Below the pieces are notes generated by a model. That model searched no databases. It saw only the letters and a program-made list of their open reading frames with translations, and was not told the DNA's origin. Both the position numbers and the translations under genes were made by a program. This document shows, piece after piece, positions 22,197 through 30,498 of a stretch of 64,000 nt of DNA. The stretch is from the NCBI GenBank assembly GCA_902802575.1, contig CADCMN010000014.1, positions 1 to 64,000 of the forward strand, given 5' to 3'. This DNA comes from an uncultured Eubacteriales bacterium. Lineage in GTDB: Bacteria > Bacillota > Clostridia > Christensenellales > CAG-138. Positions within the stretch are counted from its first letter, which is position 1. Each line of letters starts with the position of its first letter.

Positions 22197-22679
22197 ATGG
22201 CGATCAGGACCATTCGCAAGGAGAAGGATCCTTGCCTGTATAAGAAGTGCCGGGAAGTCACCGCCTTTGATGAACGGCTGTCCCAGTTGATCGACGATAT
22301 GTTCGATACCATGTACGACGCGGACGGCGTGGGCCTGGCCGGGCCCCAGGTGGGGGTGCTGCGCCGGGTGGTGGTCATTGACGTGGGCGGTCCTGAAGGG
22401 GAGAACGCTCCGGTAGAAATGGTGAACCCCCGTATCCTGGAATCCTCCGGCCTCCAGGGGGGTATGGAGGGCTGTCTCTCCTTCCCCGGTCAAAGCGGTT
22501 ACGTGGAGCGTCCGAACTATGTGAAGGTGGAAGCATACGACCGCCATGGCGATCTGTATGAATATGAGGGCGAGGGGCTCTTCGCCCGGGCCGTTTTCCA
22601 TGAATGCGACCATCTGGACGGAAAGGTGTACCTGCCCCTGGTGAAGGAACCGCCTGCTGATTTCAAGGGAGAGGAATAG
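22197..22679 (+). CDS. def: Peptide deformylase
   Basis: Removes the N-formyl group from new proteins. The 160-residue metalloenzyme has the three family motifs: GVGLAGPQVG (motif 1, with Gly in place of the usual second Ala), EGCLSFPG (motif 2 with the metal Cys) and FHECDHLDG (motif 3, HExxH variant HECDH that keeps both His and the Glu). AGGAGG lies 9 bp before the ATG. It pairs with fmt 3 bp downstream, the gene that adds the formyl group. Confidence 0.95.
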   Translation: MAIRTIRKEKDPCLYKKCREVTAFDERLSQLIDDMFDTMYDADGVGLAGPQVGVLRRVVVIDVGGPEGENAPVEMVNPRILESSGLQGGMEGCLSFPGQSGYVERPNYVKVEAYDRHGDLYEYEGEGLFARAVFHECDHLDGKVYLPLVKEPPADFKGEE

Positions 22680-22682
22680 CTC

Positions 22683-23612
22683 ATGCGCATCGCTTTTTTC
22701 GGCACCCCGGAATTCGCTGTACCCACGCTGCAGGCTTTGGCGAGAACAGACCACACGCTGGCCGTGTTCACCCAGCCGGATCGCCCCGTGGGACGCAAGG
22801 CCATCCTGACGCCGCCGCCGGTGAAGGCTGCAGCGCTGGAACTGGGGCTGCCGGTGTATCAGTTTGAAAAGATTCGAAGCGCTGAGGGCTGCGCCGCCAT
22901 CCGCGCCTTTGGGCCCGATCTCTACGCCGTGGTGGCTTTCGGCCAGCTGTTCAGCGAGGAGAACCTGTCCATCCCGCCCCTCGGGGCCATCAACGTCCAC
23001 GGCTCCCTTCTGCCCCTGTATCGGGGCGCCTCTCCCATGCAGCAAAGCGTCATCGACGGGCAGGCCGTGGTGGGCGTGTCCACCATGCAGCTGGTGAAGC
23101 GCATGGACGCCGGGGATGTGCTGATGACGGCCGAGACGCCCCTGGGCGAGAACGAGACCTATGGTGAGCTGTCCGTCCGTTTGGCGGAGCTGGGCGCTTC
23201 GCTGTTTCTCAAGACCCTGGATGCTTTGGAGCGCGGCGATCTGACGCCTCAACCTCAGGACGAGGCAAAGGCCACCTACTGTAGGATGCTGACCCGGGAC
23301 AGCGGGAAGATCGACCTTGCCGCCTCAAGACAGGTCATACACAATCTGATCCGAGGCACCAACCCCTGGCCCGGAGCCTATGCTCTGCTGGGTGAGGAGA
23401 AGCTGAAGCTGTGGCGCACCGTGCTTTCGGATGCGGAAGCTCCCTCCGGGCTGCCCGTGGGCGGGCTCTTCGGGGACGCCAGAAAGGGGCTGTTCCTCCA
23501 CTGTGCGGACGGAGCCCTGGAAATCACCGAATTGCAGGCCCCCGGCGGCAGGAAGCTGGACGGGAAAGCCTTCCTGCGGGGGAAGAACATCGTCGGGAGC
23601 GTGCTTTCATGA
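22683..23612 (+). CDS. fmt: Methionyl-tRNA formyltransferase
   Basis: Formylates initiator Met-tRNA using 10-formyltetrahydrofolate. The 309-residue protein starts MRIAFFGTPEFAVPTLQAL and has the catalytic segment INVHGSLLPLYRGASPMQQSVIDG (about 101-124) and MDAGDVL with the catalytic Asp near 143; the C-terminal domain (about 205-309) is the tRNA-binding barrel. It is coupled to rsmB by an ATGA overlap at its 3' end. Confidence 0.96.
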   Translation: MRIAFFGTPEFAVPTLQALARTDHTLAVFTQPDRPVGRKAILTPPPVKAAALELGLPVYQFEKIRSAEGCAAIRAFGPDLYAVVAFGQLFSEENLSIPPLGAINVHGSLLPLYRGASPMQQSVIDGQAVVGVSTMQLVKRMDAGDVLMTAETPLGENETYGELSVRLAELGASLFLKTLDALERGDLTPQPQDEAKATYCRMLTRDSGKIDLAASRQVIHNLIRGTNPWPGAYALLGEEKLKLWRTVLSDAEAPSGLPVGGLFGDARKGLFLHCADGALEITELQAPGGRKLDGKAFLRGKNIVGSVLS

Positions 23613-24850
23613 ACAGCCCTCGCAGGGATGCCCTGCAGGTCTTCATGGACGTGGTGGAGGACGGCGCTTACGCCAACCTTCGGCTGAAGGATATCCGCCG
23701 CTCACCCGAGGAGCAAGCCTACGTGAGCTCCCTGGTGTACACCGCATTGGAGCATGTGAAGTGGGCGGACTACATGCTCTCCTTCTATGTGAAGCCCCAG
23801 AAGAAAGCGGTCCGAAACATCCTGCGCCTGGCCGTGGCGGAGCTGTTCTTCATGGATACCCCGGACTACGCCGTAGTGAACGGGGCCATACAGCTGTGCA
23901 AGGAGTGCGGCAAGGGCGCCTTGTCCGGGCTGGTGAACGCTGTCATGCGGCGGATGCTGCGGGAGAGGGACAGCCTCCCTCCCCTGCCGGACGATCCGAT
24001 CGCCCGGTTGTCCATCCAGTTTGGATGCCCTGAGTGGATCGTGAAGGAATGGCTGAACCGGTTCGGGGAACCGGACACGGTCAAGCTGCTTTCCCAGGAA
24101 CCGCCCGCCATGGAGGTCCGGGCTCAGTGGCCCTTCACCAGTGAGGAGCTGGCAGCTCAGCTGCCCATCCCCTATGACCGGGGCCGGGTGGACGACAACT
24201 GCTTCCGGCTGAGCGAGAGCCTCCCCGTCGCCTCCCTGCCTTTGTTCCGGGAGGGAAAGATCGCCGTCCAGGGCGAGGGCGCCATGGTCATCTGCCGATT
24301 CATGGGCGACATGCGGGGCAAGAAGGTGCTGGACGCCTGCGCCGCGCCCGGTGGCAAGTCCGCCTACCTCTGGTCCCTGACGGAGGGTGACATCGACCTC
24401 ACGTGCTTCGAGCTCCATCCCCATCGGGTGGAGCTCATGGCGCGGACCTTCGCCCGGCTCCATGTGACGGCGAAATGCGAAGCGAAGGACGCTACCCAAA
24501 TACCCGCAGACGCCGTTCCCTCCTTCGACGCGGTGCTGCTGGACGTGCCCTGCTCCGGGCTAGGCCTCATTCGGGAGAAGCCGGACGTAGCATTGCACCG
24601 GGAGGAACAGGCTATCGACGCCCTATGTCAGACCCAGGCGGCGCTGCTCGCCGGCTGTTCCCGGCTGGTACGCCCCGGCGGGACACTATGTTACAGCACC
24701 TGCACCATCTCCCTGCGGGAGAACGAGCAGCAGGTGTCGGCCTTTTTGAAGGCTCATCCGGATTTTGCGCTGGACGACCAACGTCAGCTCCTGCCCCAGC
24801 GGGATGGGACCGGCGGATTCTATATGGCAAGGATGAAACGATGTATCTGA
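23609..24850 (+). CDS. rsmB: 16S rRNA m5C967 methyltransferase RsmB
   Basis: A 413-residue SAM-dependent cytosine-C5 methyltransferase of small-subunit rRNA. The N-terminal 140 residues resemble the NusB fold; the catalytic part has CAAPGGKS (about 244-251), DVPCSGLG (about 312) and the nucleophile region LCYSTCTI (about 360). The start overlaps fmt by 4 bp (ATGA). Its stop overlaps the start of rlmN by 10 bp. Confidence 0.95.
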   Translation: MNSPRRDALQVFMDVVEDGAYANLRLKDIRRSPEEQAYVSSLVYTALEHVKWADYMLSFYVKPQKKAVRNILRLAVAELFFMDTPDYAVVNGAIQLCKECGKGALSGLVNAVMRRMLRERDSLPPLPDDPIARLSIQFGCPEWIVKEWLNRFGEPDTVKLLSQEPPAMEVRAQWPFTSEELAAQLPIPYDRGRVDDNCFRLSESLPVASLPLFREGKIAVQGEGAMVICRFMGDMRGKKVLDACAAPGGKSAYLWSLTEGDIDLTCFELHPHRVELMARTFARLHVTAKCEAKDATQIPADAVPSFDAVLLDVPCSGLGLIREKPDVALHREEQAIDALCQTQAALLAGCSRLVRPGGTLCYSTCTISLRENEQQVSAFLKAHPDFALDDQRQLLPQRDGTGGFYMARMKRCI

Positions 24851-25881
24851 CTGACTTGGACAAAGCCGGCATCGCCGCCCTTATAACGGAATGGAACCAG
24901 CCTCGTTTTCGCACCGATCAGGTGATGGCGTGGCTCAATAAGGGCGCTCGTCCGGAAGAGATGACCAACCTGCCCAAAGCCCTGCGGGAGAAGCTGTCCT
25001 CCCTTCCCTACGGCGGCAGCGTCATCGAGCGGAAGCTCATCTCCCCCAAGGATGGGACGGTCAAATACCTGTTTCTGCTGGAGGACGGGAACCTGGTGGA
25101 GGGGGTGCTGATGCACTACAACTACGGGAACACCGCCTGCATCTCCACCCAGGTGGGCTGCCGCATGGGCTGCAAGTTCTGTGCCTCCACGTTGGAAGGC
25201 TGCGTGCGGGACCTGCGCCCCGGCGAAATGCTGAGCTTTCTCAAGCTCATGGAGCAGGACGAACCGCCCCGGGAGGGCTGGAGCCGATCCGTGACCAACA
25301 TCGTGCTCATGGGCAGCGGCGAGCCGTTGGACAACTATGACAACGTGGTGACCTTCCTCAAGCGCGTGACCAGTCCCGACGAGTTGAACATCAGCCCTCG
25401 GAACATCTCCCTGTCCACCTGTGGGTTGGTGCCGAAGATATACCGATTCATGGAGGATGCGCCCCACGTGACCCTGTCCATCTCTCTCCACGCCCATTCC
25501 GACGAGGTGCGGAGGACCATGATGCCCATCGCCAACGTGTACCCCATCGGGGATCTGATCGAGGCGGCGCGGGTCTATGCGGAAAAGACGGGCCGCCGAG
25601 TGGTGTTTGAATACGCTCTGGTGGAGGGTGTGAATGATTCCCGACAGGACGCCGCGGCATTGGCTAAGCTCCTCAGAGGCATGATCTGCCATGTGAATCT
25701 GATCCCCCTCAACAGCGTGAAGGAGCGGTCGCTCCTGGGGGTGACCCGAGCCCATGCGGAGGCGTTTGCCGGATGGCTGGAAAAGGAGCATGTTTCCGCC
25801 ACCGTGAGAAGGGAGATGGGCGCCGATATCGACGGTGCTTGCGGACAGTTGAGAAGGAGGGTGATCCATGAGATACAGTAG
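24841..25881 (+). CDS. rlmN: Dual-specificity rRNA/tRNA adenine-C2 methyltransferase RlmN
   Basis: A radical-SAM enzyme that methylates A2503 of 23S rRNA and A37 of some tRNAs. The 346-residue protein has the 4Fe-4S motif CRMGCKFC (Cys107, 111, 114), SVTNIVLMGSGEPL (one Ser in place of the common Met of GMGEPL) and the C-terminal catalytic Cys in DIDGACGQL (about 334). It overlaps rsmB by 10 bp and the phosphatase gene by 14 bp, tight coupling as in Bacillus yloM-yloN-prpC. Confidence 0.95.
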   Translation: MYLTDLDKAGIAALITEWNQPRFRTDQVMAWLNKGARPEEMTNLPKALREKLSSLPYGGSVIERKLISPKDGTVKYLFLLEDGNLVEGVLMHYNYGNTACISTQVGCRMGCKFCASTLEGCVRDLRPGEMLSFLKLMEQDEPPREGWSRSVTNIVLMGSGEPLDNYDNVVTFLKRVTSPDELNISPRNISLSTCGLVPKIYRFMEDAPHVTLSISLHAHSDEVRRTMMPIANVYPIGDLIEAARVYAEKTGRRVVFEYALVEGVNDSRQDAAALAKLLRGMICHVNLIPLNSVKERSLLGVTRAHAEAFAGWLEKEHVSATVRREMGADIDGACGQLRRRVIHEIQ

Positions 25882-26596
25882 CCTTTCGGAAAAGGGACGT
25901 CGTCCCAACAACGAGGATGTGGTGTTCACTCGCTTTGATCCCCGATATCCTTTGCTCGCCGCCGTTTCCGACGGCATGGGCGGCCACGCGGCGGGAGAAA
26001 TCGCCAGCCGCATGTCCATCGAAGCCCTGGACACCTGGACCAGGGAGCTCTGCGACGCGCCCCAAAATGTGCTGGTGGACGCCTTCTTCAATGCCAACGC
26101 CCAGGTCATCTCCGCTGCCGAAGCGGATCGAAAGCTGCGGGGCATGGGCGCCACGATGGTGGCCGCCATCTTCTATCACGATCATTTTATCACCGCCAAT
26201 ATCGGCGATTCCCGGCTGTATCTGGTGTCATCGGGGGAGATCCGGCAGGTCACCTTTGACCATTCCTATGTGCAAGAGCTGGTGCGCCGGGGCTTTCTCA
26301 CCGCGGAGGAGGCCCGGAACCACCCCAGAAAGAATGTGATCACCCGCTGTATCGGCAGCGAAGCATCCTTTGAGCCGGATGTGTTCTATACCCGTTGGAA
26401 CCCGAAGGATTTGGTCATCCTTTGCTCTGACGGTCTCTGCGATGCGCTTCGGGACGAGGACATCCTCGCCCTGGTGCAGCAGCAAAGCGATTTGGATTCC
26501 CTTTGCCGGGCTCTGGCGGACGCCGCCTATGAAAAGGGCAGCGCCGATAATATCTCCCTCATCCTTGTGTGCAACGAAGGGGGTGTGTCGCTGTGA
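25868..26596 (+). CDS. prpC: Stp/PrpC PP2C-type serine/threonine phosphatase
   Basis: A 242-residue metal-dependent phosphatase that reverses phosphorylation by the adjacent PASTA kinase. Motifs: RPNNEDVV with metal Asp, SDGMGGHAAGE (about 38-48), GMGATMV, NIGDSRLYL, VQELVRRGFLTAEEA (flap), CSDGLCDAL and GSADNISLILV with the last metal Asp. GAAGGAGG is found before the ATG. It starts inside rlmN and ends on the first base of prkC. Confidence 0.95.
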   Translation: MRYSSLSEKGRRPNNEDVVFTRFDPRYPLLAAVSDGMGGHAAGEIASRMSIEALDTWTRELCDAPQNVLVDAFFNANAQVISAAEADRKLRGMGATMVAAIFYHDHFITANIGDSRLYLVSSGEIRQVTFDHSYVQELVRRGFLTAEEARNHPRKNVITRCIGSEASFEPDVFYTRWNPKDLVILCSDGLCDALRDEDILALVQQQSDLDSLCRALADAAYEKGSADNISLILVCNEGGVSL

Positions 26597-28140
26597 TGCC
26601 GGATATCATCGACGGCAAATACCGGGTCATTCGGGAGATTGGCAGCGGCGGTATGGCCCACGTCTACCGGGCCATCAACATGTCCTCCCGGAAAGTCGTT
26701 GCTGTGAAGATGCTGCGGGAAGAGTATCTGAACGATCAGGAGTTCCTGCGCCGCTTTGAACGGGAAGCCAAGGCCAGCCTGGCTCTGTCCCATGAAAACA
26801 TCGTTCGCGCCTATGGTGTGGGGGATGACAACGGCGTCCCCTATATCGTTCTTGAATACGTGGAGGGCAAGACCCTCAAGGATCTGATACGGGAAAGCCC
26901 CGGCGGCCATCTGTCCGTACAGCAGTCCATCGGCATCTGCAGCCAGATCCTGGACGCCCTCTCCTATGCCCATGCCCACGGGATCATCCATCGGGACGTC
27001 AAGCCCCAGAACGTGATCGTAACCAATCGGGGCCGGGCCAAACTGGCTGACTTCGGCATCGCCCGGGAGGTCACCGCCAGCACCGTGACCTTTGCCGGCA
27101 AAAACGTGATCGGCTCCGTGCACTACATCTCTCCCGAACAGGCCAAGGGCTTGCCCGCCACGGAGGAGAGTGATATCTACTCCGCCGGCATCTCCCTATA
27201 CGAGATGCTCACCGGCACCGTCCCCTTCATCGGCGACACCACGGTTGCCACGGCGCTGATGCACCTGTCCGCAAAGCCTGTTCCGCCTCGGGAACTGAAC
27301 CCATCCGTGCCTCCGGCCCTCAACGATATCGTGCTCCGCGCCATCGAAAAGGAACCCGGCCTGCGCTATTCCAGCGCCAAGCTCATGCGCTCGGACTTGA
27401 TCCGGTCTCTGTCCCATCCCGACGGCACCTTCGCCCGGGACAGAGAGTCCACCGAATCCAAGACCCCCGGACGTCGGATGTCCCTGTCCGTGTACGCCTG
27501 GATATCCATATCCGTGTTCACGCCCATTCTGGTGATCTTCCTGGCCTATCTCGGCTTCGTCAATCACTGGTGCGCGCCCAAGGAGGAAACGGCGGCCGTC
27601 GATCTGACGGAAGCGACCTCTCAGGCCACCATGGCCAACGTCACCGTAACGGCGCTGCCATCCGCGTCCCCGGCGGGCAAGCGCATGCCCACCGTCATGG
27701 GGCAGCGGCTGGATGACGCGCTGAAGTCTCTTCACGACGTGGGATTTACGGATATCTATGTCTCCACGGAGTATGTCGAGAACGATCCCCGTGCCGGTAC
27801 CATCGTCCAACAGAGCCAGATGGCGAACACCGTCCCCAACACGGCGGAGCCGGTGTACATCACGCTCCTTTTGGAAAAACGCGGCAAGTATAAGGCGGAC
27901 GTCGCCTTTATGCTGGACATTCCCGAGAACGATTCCCGCGTACAGATCGTGTACAGGACCAGCAGCACGAACAACATCGACTATTCAGTGATCCTCTATG
28001 AGACGGTGCGCACCAAGGAGAACATGGTGTCCATCAGCGCCACTCTCTACAGCAACGATCCGGCCACCCGCACGCTGTATCTTCTGGTGAACGGGGCGGA
28101 AGTTCGCACCCAGGACGTGAAGTTTACGATCGTGGAGTAA
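26596..28140 (+). CDS. prkC: PASTA-type serine/threonine protein kinase
   Basis: A 514-residue membrane kinase related to PrkC/Stk1, which senses cell-wall fragments and controls growth and germination in relatives. The kinase domain has GSGGMAHV, Lys38 in VAVK, HRDVKPQN with Asp134, ADFGIA with Asp152 and SVHYISPEQ. One transmembrane helix lies at about 297-320. Outside there is a single PASTA domain (about 362-427: RMPTVMGQRLDDALKSLHDVGF...) where Bacillus has three, then an unassigned beta-rich C-terminal 85 residues. The ATG shares one base with the phosphatase stop. Low PASTA number may alter ligand sensing. Confidence 0.93.
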   Translation: MPDIIDGKYRVIREIGSGGMAHVYRAINMSSRKVVAVKMLREEYLNDQEFLRRFEREAKASLALSHENIVRAYGVGDDNGVPYIVLEYVEGKTLKDLIRESPGGHLSVQQSIGICSQILDALSYAHAHGIIHRDVKPQNVIVTNRGRAKLADFGIAREVTASTVTFAGKNVIGSVHYISPEQAKGLPATEESDIYSAGISLYEMLTGTVPFIGDTTVATALMHLSAKPVPPRELNPSVPPALNDIVLRAIEKEPGLRYSSAKLMRSDLIRSLSHPDGTFARDRESTESKTPGRRMSLSVYAWISISVFTPILVIFLAYLGFVNHWCAPKEETAAVDLTEATSQATMANVTVTALPSASPAGKRMPTVMGQRLDDALKSLHDVGFTDIYVSTEYVENDPRAGTIVQQSQMANTVPNTAEPVYITLLLEKRGKYKADVAFMLDIPENDSRVQIVYRTSSTNNIDYSVILYETVRTKENMVSISATLYSNDPATRTLYLLVNGAEVRTQDVKFTIVE

Positions 28141-28146
28141 AATGCC

Positions 28147-29013
28147 ATGGAAGGGTCTATCATAAAAGGTGTGGGCGGGTTCTACTACGTTTCCACCGAT
28201 CAGGGCGTCGTCACGTGCAAAGCGAAGGGCTCTTTTCGCCGGGAAGGGCTTACGCCGGTAGTGGGGGATCGAGTCCGCATCACGGCGCACGCCTCCGGAT
28301 ATGCCCAGATCGACCAGATCCTGCCGCGCCGCAATCTGCTGATCCGCCCGGCCGTGGCCAACATCGACCGGCTGCTCATCGTCCTCTCCGGCCATCTTCC
28401 CGAGCCGGATTGGCTTTTGGCCGACAAGCTGATCGTTCAGGCCGCGCTGAACCGGATCGAGCCGGTGATGGTCCTCAACAAAGCGGACGAAGCGACGGCA
28501 CCCATTCGGGAAGCCTTCGATCAGGACTATCGGCTGTTCCCCCGGATCATCGTGTCCGCCTTGTCGGGAGAGGGGCTGCAGGATCTTAAGGACGCCATCG
28601 CCGGCAAGATCTGCTGTTTTGCAGGGCAATCTGCCGTTGGGAAATCGTCGCTTATGAACGCTTTGCTGCCGGAGCTGAACCTCCCCGTGGGAGAATTGGC
28701 CCGCAAGACGGATCGGGGCAGGCACACCACCCGGCATGCCCAGCTCTGGCCCTGCTTCGGCGGCGCTTTGCTGGACACCCCCGGCTTCTCCCTGTATGAG
28801 CCGGAGAGTTTCGATGAGAAGCTGTTGCAGGGCTGTTATCCGGAGTTCGCTCAGGCGACCCCCTGCCGTTTTCCCGGATGCATGCACGTCAGCGAACCCG
28901 GCTGCGGCGTGAAGCTGCTGCTCGCCGACGGACGCCTGTCCCCGGCCCGATATGAACGGTATGTCCAGATCGCTCAAGACTTTACCTTCAGGAGGAAACA
29001 TCAATATGATTAA
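28147..29013 (+). CDS. rsgA: Ribosome small-subunit GTPase RsgA
   Basis: A circularly permuted GTPase that checks late 30S assembly. The 288-residue protein has an OB-fold N-terminus (about 1-65), G4 motif NKAD before G1 GQSAVGKSSL (about 160-169), G3 DTPGF, and a zinc knuckle C-terminus CRFPGCMHVSEPGC (about 240-253) with the Cys/His ligands intact. It overlaps rpe by 8 bp. Confidence 0.96.
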   Translation: MEGSIIKGVGGFYYVSTDQGVVTCKAKGSFRREGLTPVVGDRVRITAHASGYAQIDQILPRRNLLIRPAVANIDRLLIVLSGHLPEPDWLLADKLIVQAALNRIEPVMVLNKADEATAPIREAFDQDYRLFPRIIVSALSGEGLQDLKDAIAGKICCFAGQSAVGKSSLMNALLPELNLPVGELARKTDRGRHTTRHAQLWPCFGGALLDTPGFSLYEPESFDEKLLQGCYPEFAQATPCRFPGCMHVSEPGCGVKLLLADGRLSPARYERYVQIAQDFTFRRKHQYD

Positions 29014-29650
29014 GATCGCCCCCTCTATCCTTTCCGCCGACTTTGCCCGCATGGGCGAGGACGTACAGATGCTGGAAAAGCGCGGCGCCGATTGGATCCA
29101 CTTTGACGTGATGGACGGCCATTTCGTCCCCAATCTGACCTTCGGTCCACCCATGTGCAAAGCCCTGCGGCCGCTGACCAAGCTTCCGCTGGACGTGCAC
29201 CTCATGGTGGATCGGCCCGCCGATTGGGTGAACCCTTTTCGGGACGCGGGGGCTGACCTGGTCACCTTCCATGTGGAGGCGGAGAAGCATATCCATCGGG
29301 CGCTCCAGGCCATCCATACGGCGGGCATGAAGGCGGGTGTGGTGCTGAATCCGGCCACGCCGGTGTGCCTGTGCGAAGAGGTCCTGGAGGACTGCGATAT
29401 GGTCCTGCTCATGAGCGTGAATCCGGGCTTCGGTGGACAGAAGTTCATCCCCCAGGTCTTGCACAAGATCAAAGCCTTGGCCGCTCTGAAGGCGGCGCGG
29501 GGGCTCTCCTTCGAAATAGAAGTGGACGGCGGTGTGAACGAGATCACCGCGCCGCTTTGCCGTCAGGCCGGCGCCACCGTGCTGGTGGCGGGCAGCGCCG
29601 TGTTCAACGCTCCCGACCCCGGGGAAATGATCCTGCGGCTGCGTGGCTGA
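29006..29650 (+). CDS. rpe: Ribulose-phosphate 3-epimerase
   Basis: Interconverts ribulose-5-phosphate and xylulose-5-phosphate in the pentose phosphate pathway. The 214-residue TIM barrel has PSILSADFARMGE, the metal-site segments WIHFDVMDGHFVPNLTFGP and DVHLMV, SVNPGFGGQKFIP, and IEVDGGVN. The start at 29006 has AGGAGG 10 bp upstream. Confidence 0.96.
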   Translation: MIKIAPSILSADFARMGEDVQMLEKRGADWIHFDVMDGHFVPNLTFGPPMCKALRPLTKLPLDVHLMVDRPADWVNPFRDAGADLVTFHVEAEKHIHRALQAIHTAGMKAGVVLNPATPVCLCEEVLEDCDMVLLMSVNPGFGGQKFIPQVLHKIKALAALKAARGLSFEIEVDGGVNEITAPLCRQAGATVLVAGSAVFNAPDPGEMILRLRG

Positions 29651-30473
29651 GCTTCGACGCCGATTCAACCGAGTAAAAATCTTTGCCGATGCGCTGAGCC
29701 GTCGTGGGTTGGTGACCTGTGCGGCTTCCTGCGCATTTTATTCGTTTCTGTCCCTGTTTCCCCTGGCCGCTTTAGCCGCTTCGTTGGTGCCCTGCGTGGG
29801 CATCGATCAAAGAGTTCTATTCCGCTTTTTGGACCGTATTGCCCCTGTCGCCGTAGCGGCGCTGTTGAAAACGATCCTGTCCAACGTCTATGAAAATGTT
29901 TTCCCCGCCCTGCCCATTTCCCTGCTGGTTCTGCTCTGGTCCGCCGCCCAGGCATTTTCGGAGCTGTTGAAGGGGATGGCGGCCATGGCGGTGCCTTGCT
30001 GTCAAACCGGTTATCTGAAGCGGCGGCTCAGAGCCATCCTGATGACAGCAGCGCTGCTGACGACCTTGCTCCTGTCCCTGGCTATGTTGATCTTCGGAGC
30101 GCGGATCGCGCTGTTGCTGGGGATCATCTATCCTGGGCTTGCCGGCCTGCTGCGGCTCGTTCTGTGGCTTCGTTACCTCGTCATGGCAGCGCTGCTGTGG
30201 CTTCTGTTCGTTTTTCTCTATCGCTCCATCCCCGGACAACGCCTTTCCTTCCAGGAGGTGCGTTGGGGCGCCGCCCTGGCGGCGGCGGCATGGATCGTCT
30301 TTTCCGCCCTGTTCTCCCTGTACGCCGGCCGCTTATTCGATCTCACCCTGTATGGGAGCATGGCCGCCATGGCCCTCACCATGCTATGGCTCTTCTACTG
30401 CCAATATATCCTTCTGGTGGGAGCGGGACTATGCGCCTGGAAGCGCACAAAAAAGGAAGCCGTCCCTTCCTGA
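29643..30473 (+). CDS. YihY/BrkB family membrane protein
   Basis: A 276-residue integral membrane protein with six hydrophobic helices and the YihY/virulence-factor-BrkB family pattern: GLVTCAASCAFYSFLSLFPLA near the N-terminus (usually GxxxxAAaLAFytLLSLfPLL), LLVLLWSAAQAFSELLKGM, and a C-terminal YGSMAAMALTMLWLFYCQYILLVGA. Function is not established for the family. The GTG start overlaps the rpe stop (8 bp), making it the last gene of the operon; it replaces the yloS position of Bacillus. It meets mutS2 tail to tail. Confidence 0.85.
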   Translation: MAELRRRFNRVKIFADALSRRGLVTCAASCAFYSFLSLFPLAALAASLVPCVGIDQRVLFRFLDRIAPVAVAALLKTILSNVYENVFPALPISLLVLLWSAAQAFSELLKGMAAMAVPCCQTGYLKRRLRAILMTAALLTTLLLSLAMLIFGARIALLLGIIYPGLAGLLRLVLWLRYLVMAALLWLLFVFLYRSIPGQRLSFQEVRWGAALAAAAWIVFSALFSLYAGRLFDLTLYGSMAAMALTMLWLFYCQYILLVGAGLCAWKRTKKEAVPS

Positions 30474-30483
30474 AACAGCTTCC
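30449..30483 (-). terminator. Terminator of the mutS2 operon
   Basis: On the minus strand GGAAGC (30478-30483) pairs with GCTTCC (30455-30460) and is followed by six T. It overlaps the end of the converging yihY gene. Confidence 0.65.
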
Positions 30484-30498
30484 TGACGGTAAACCGTG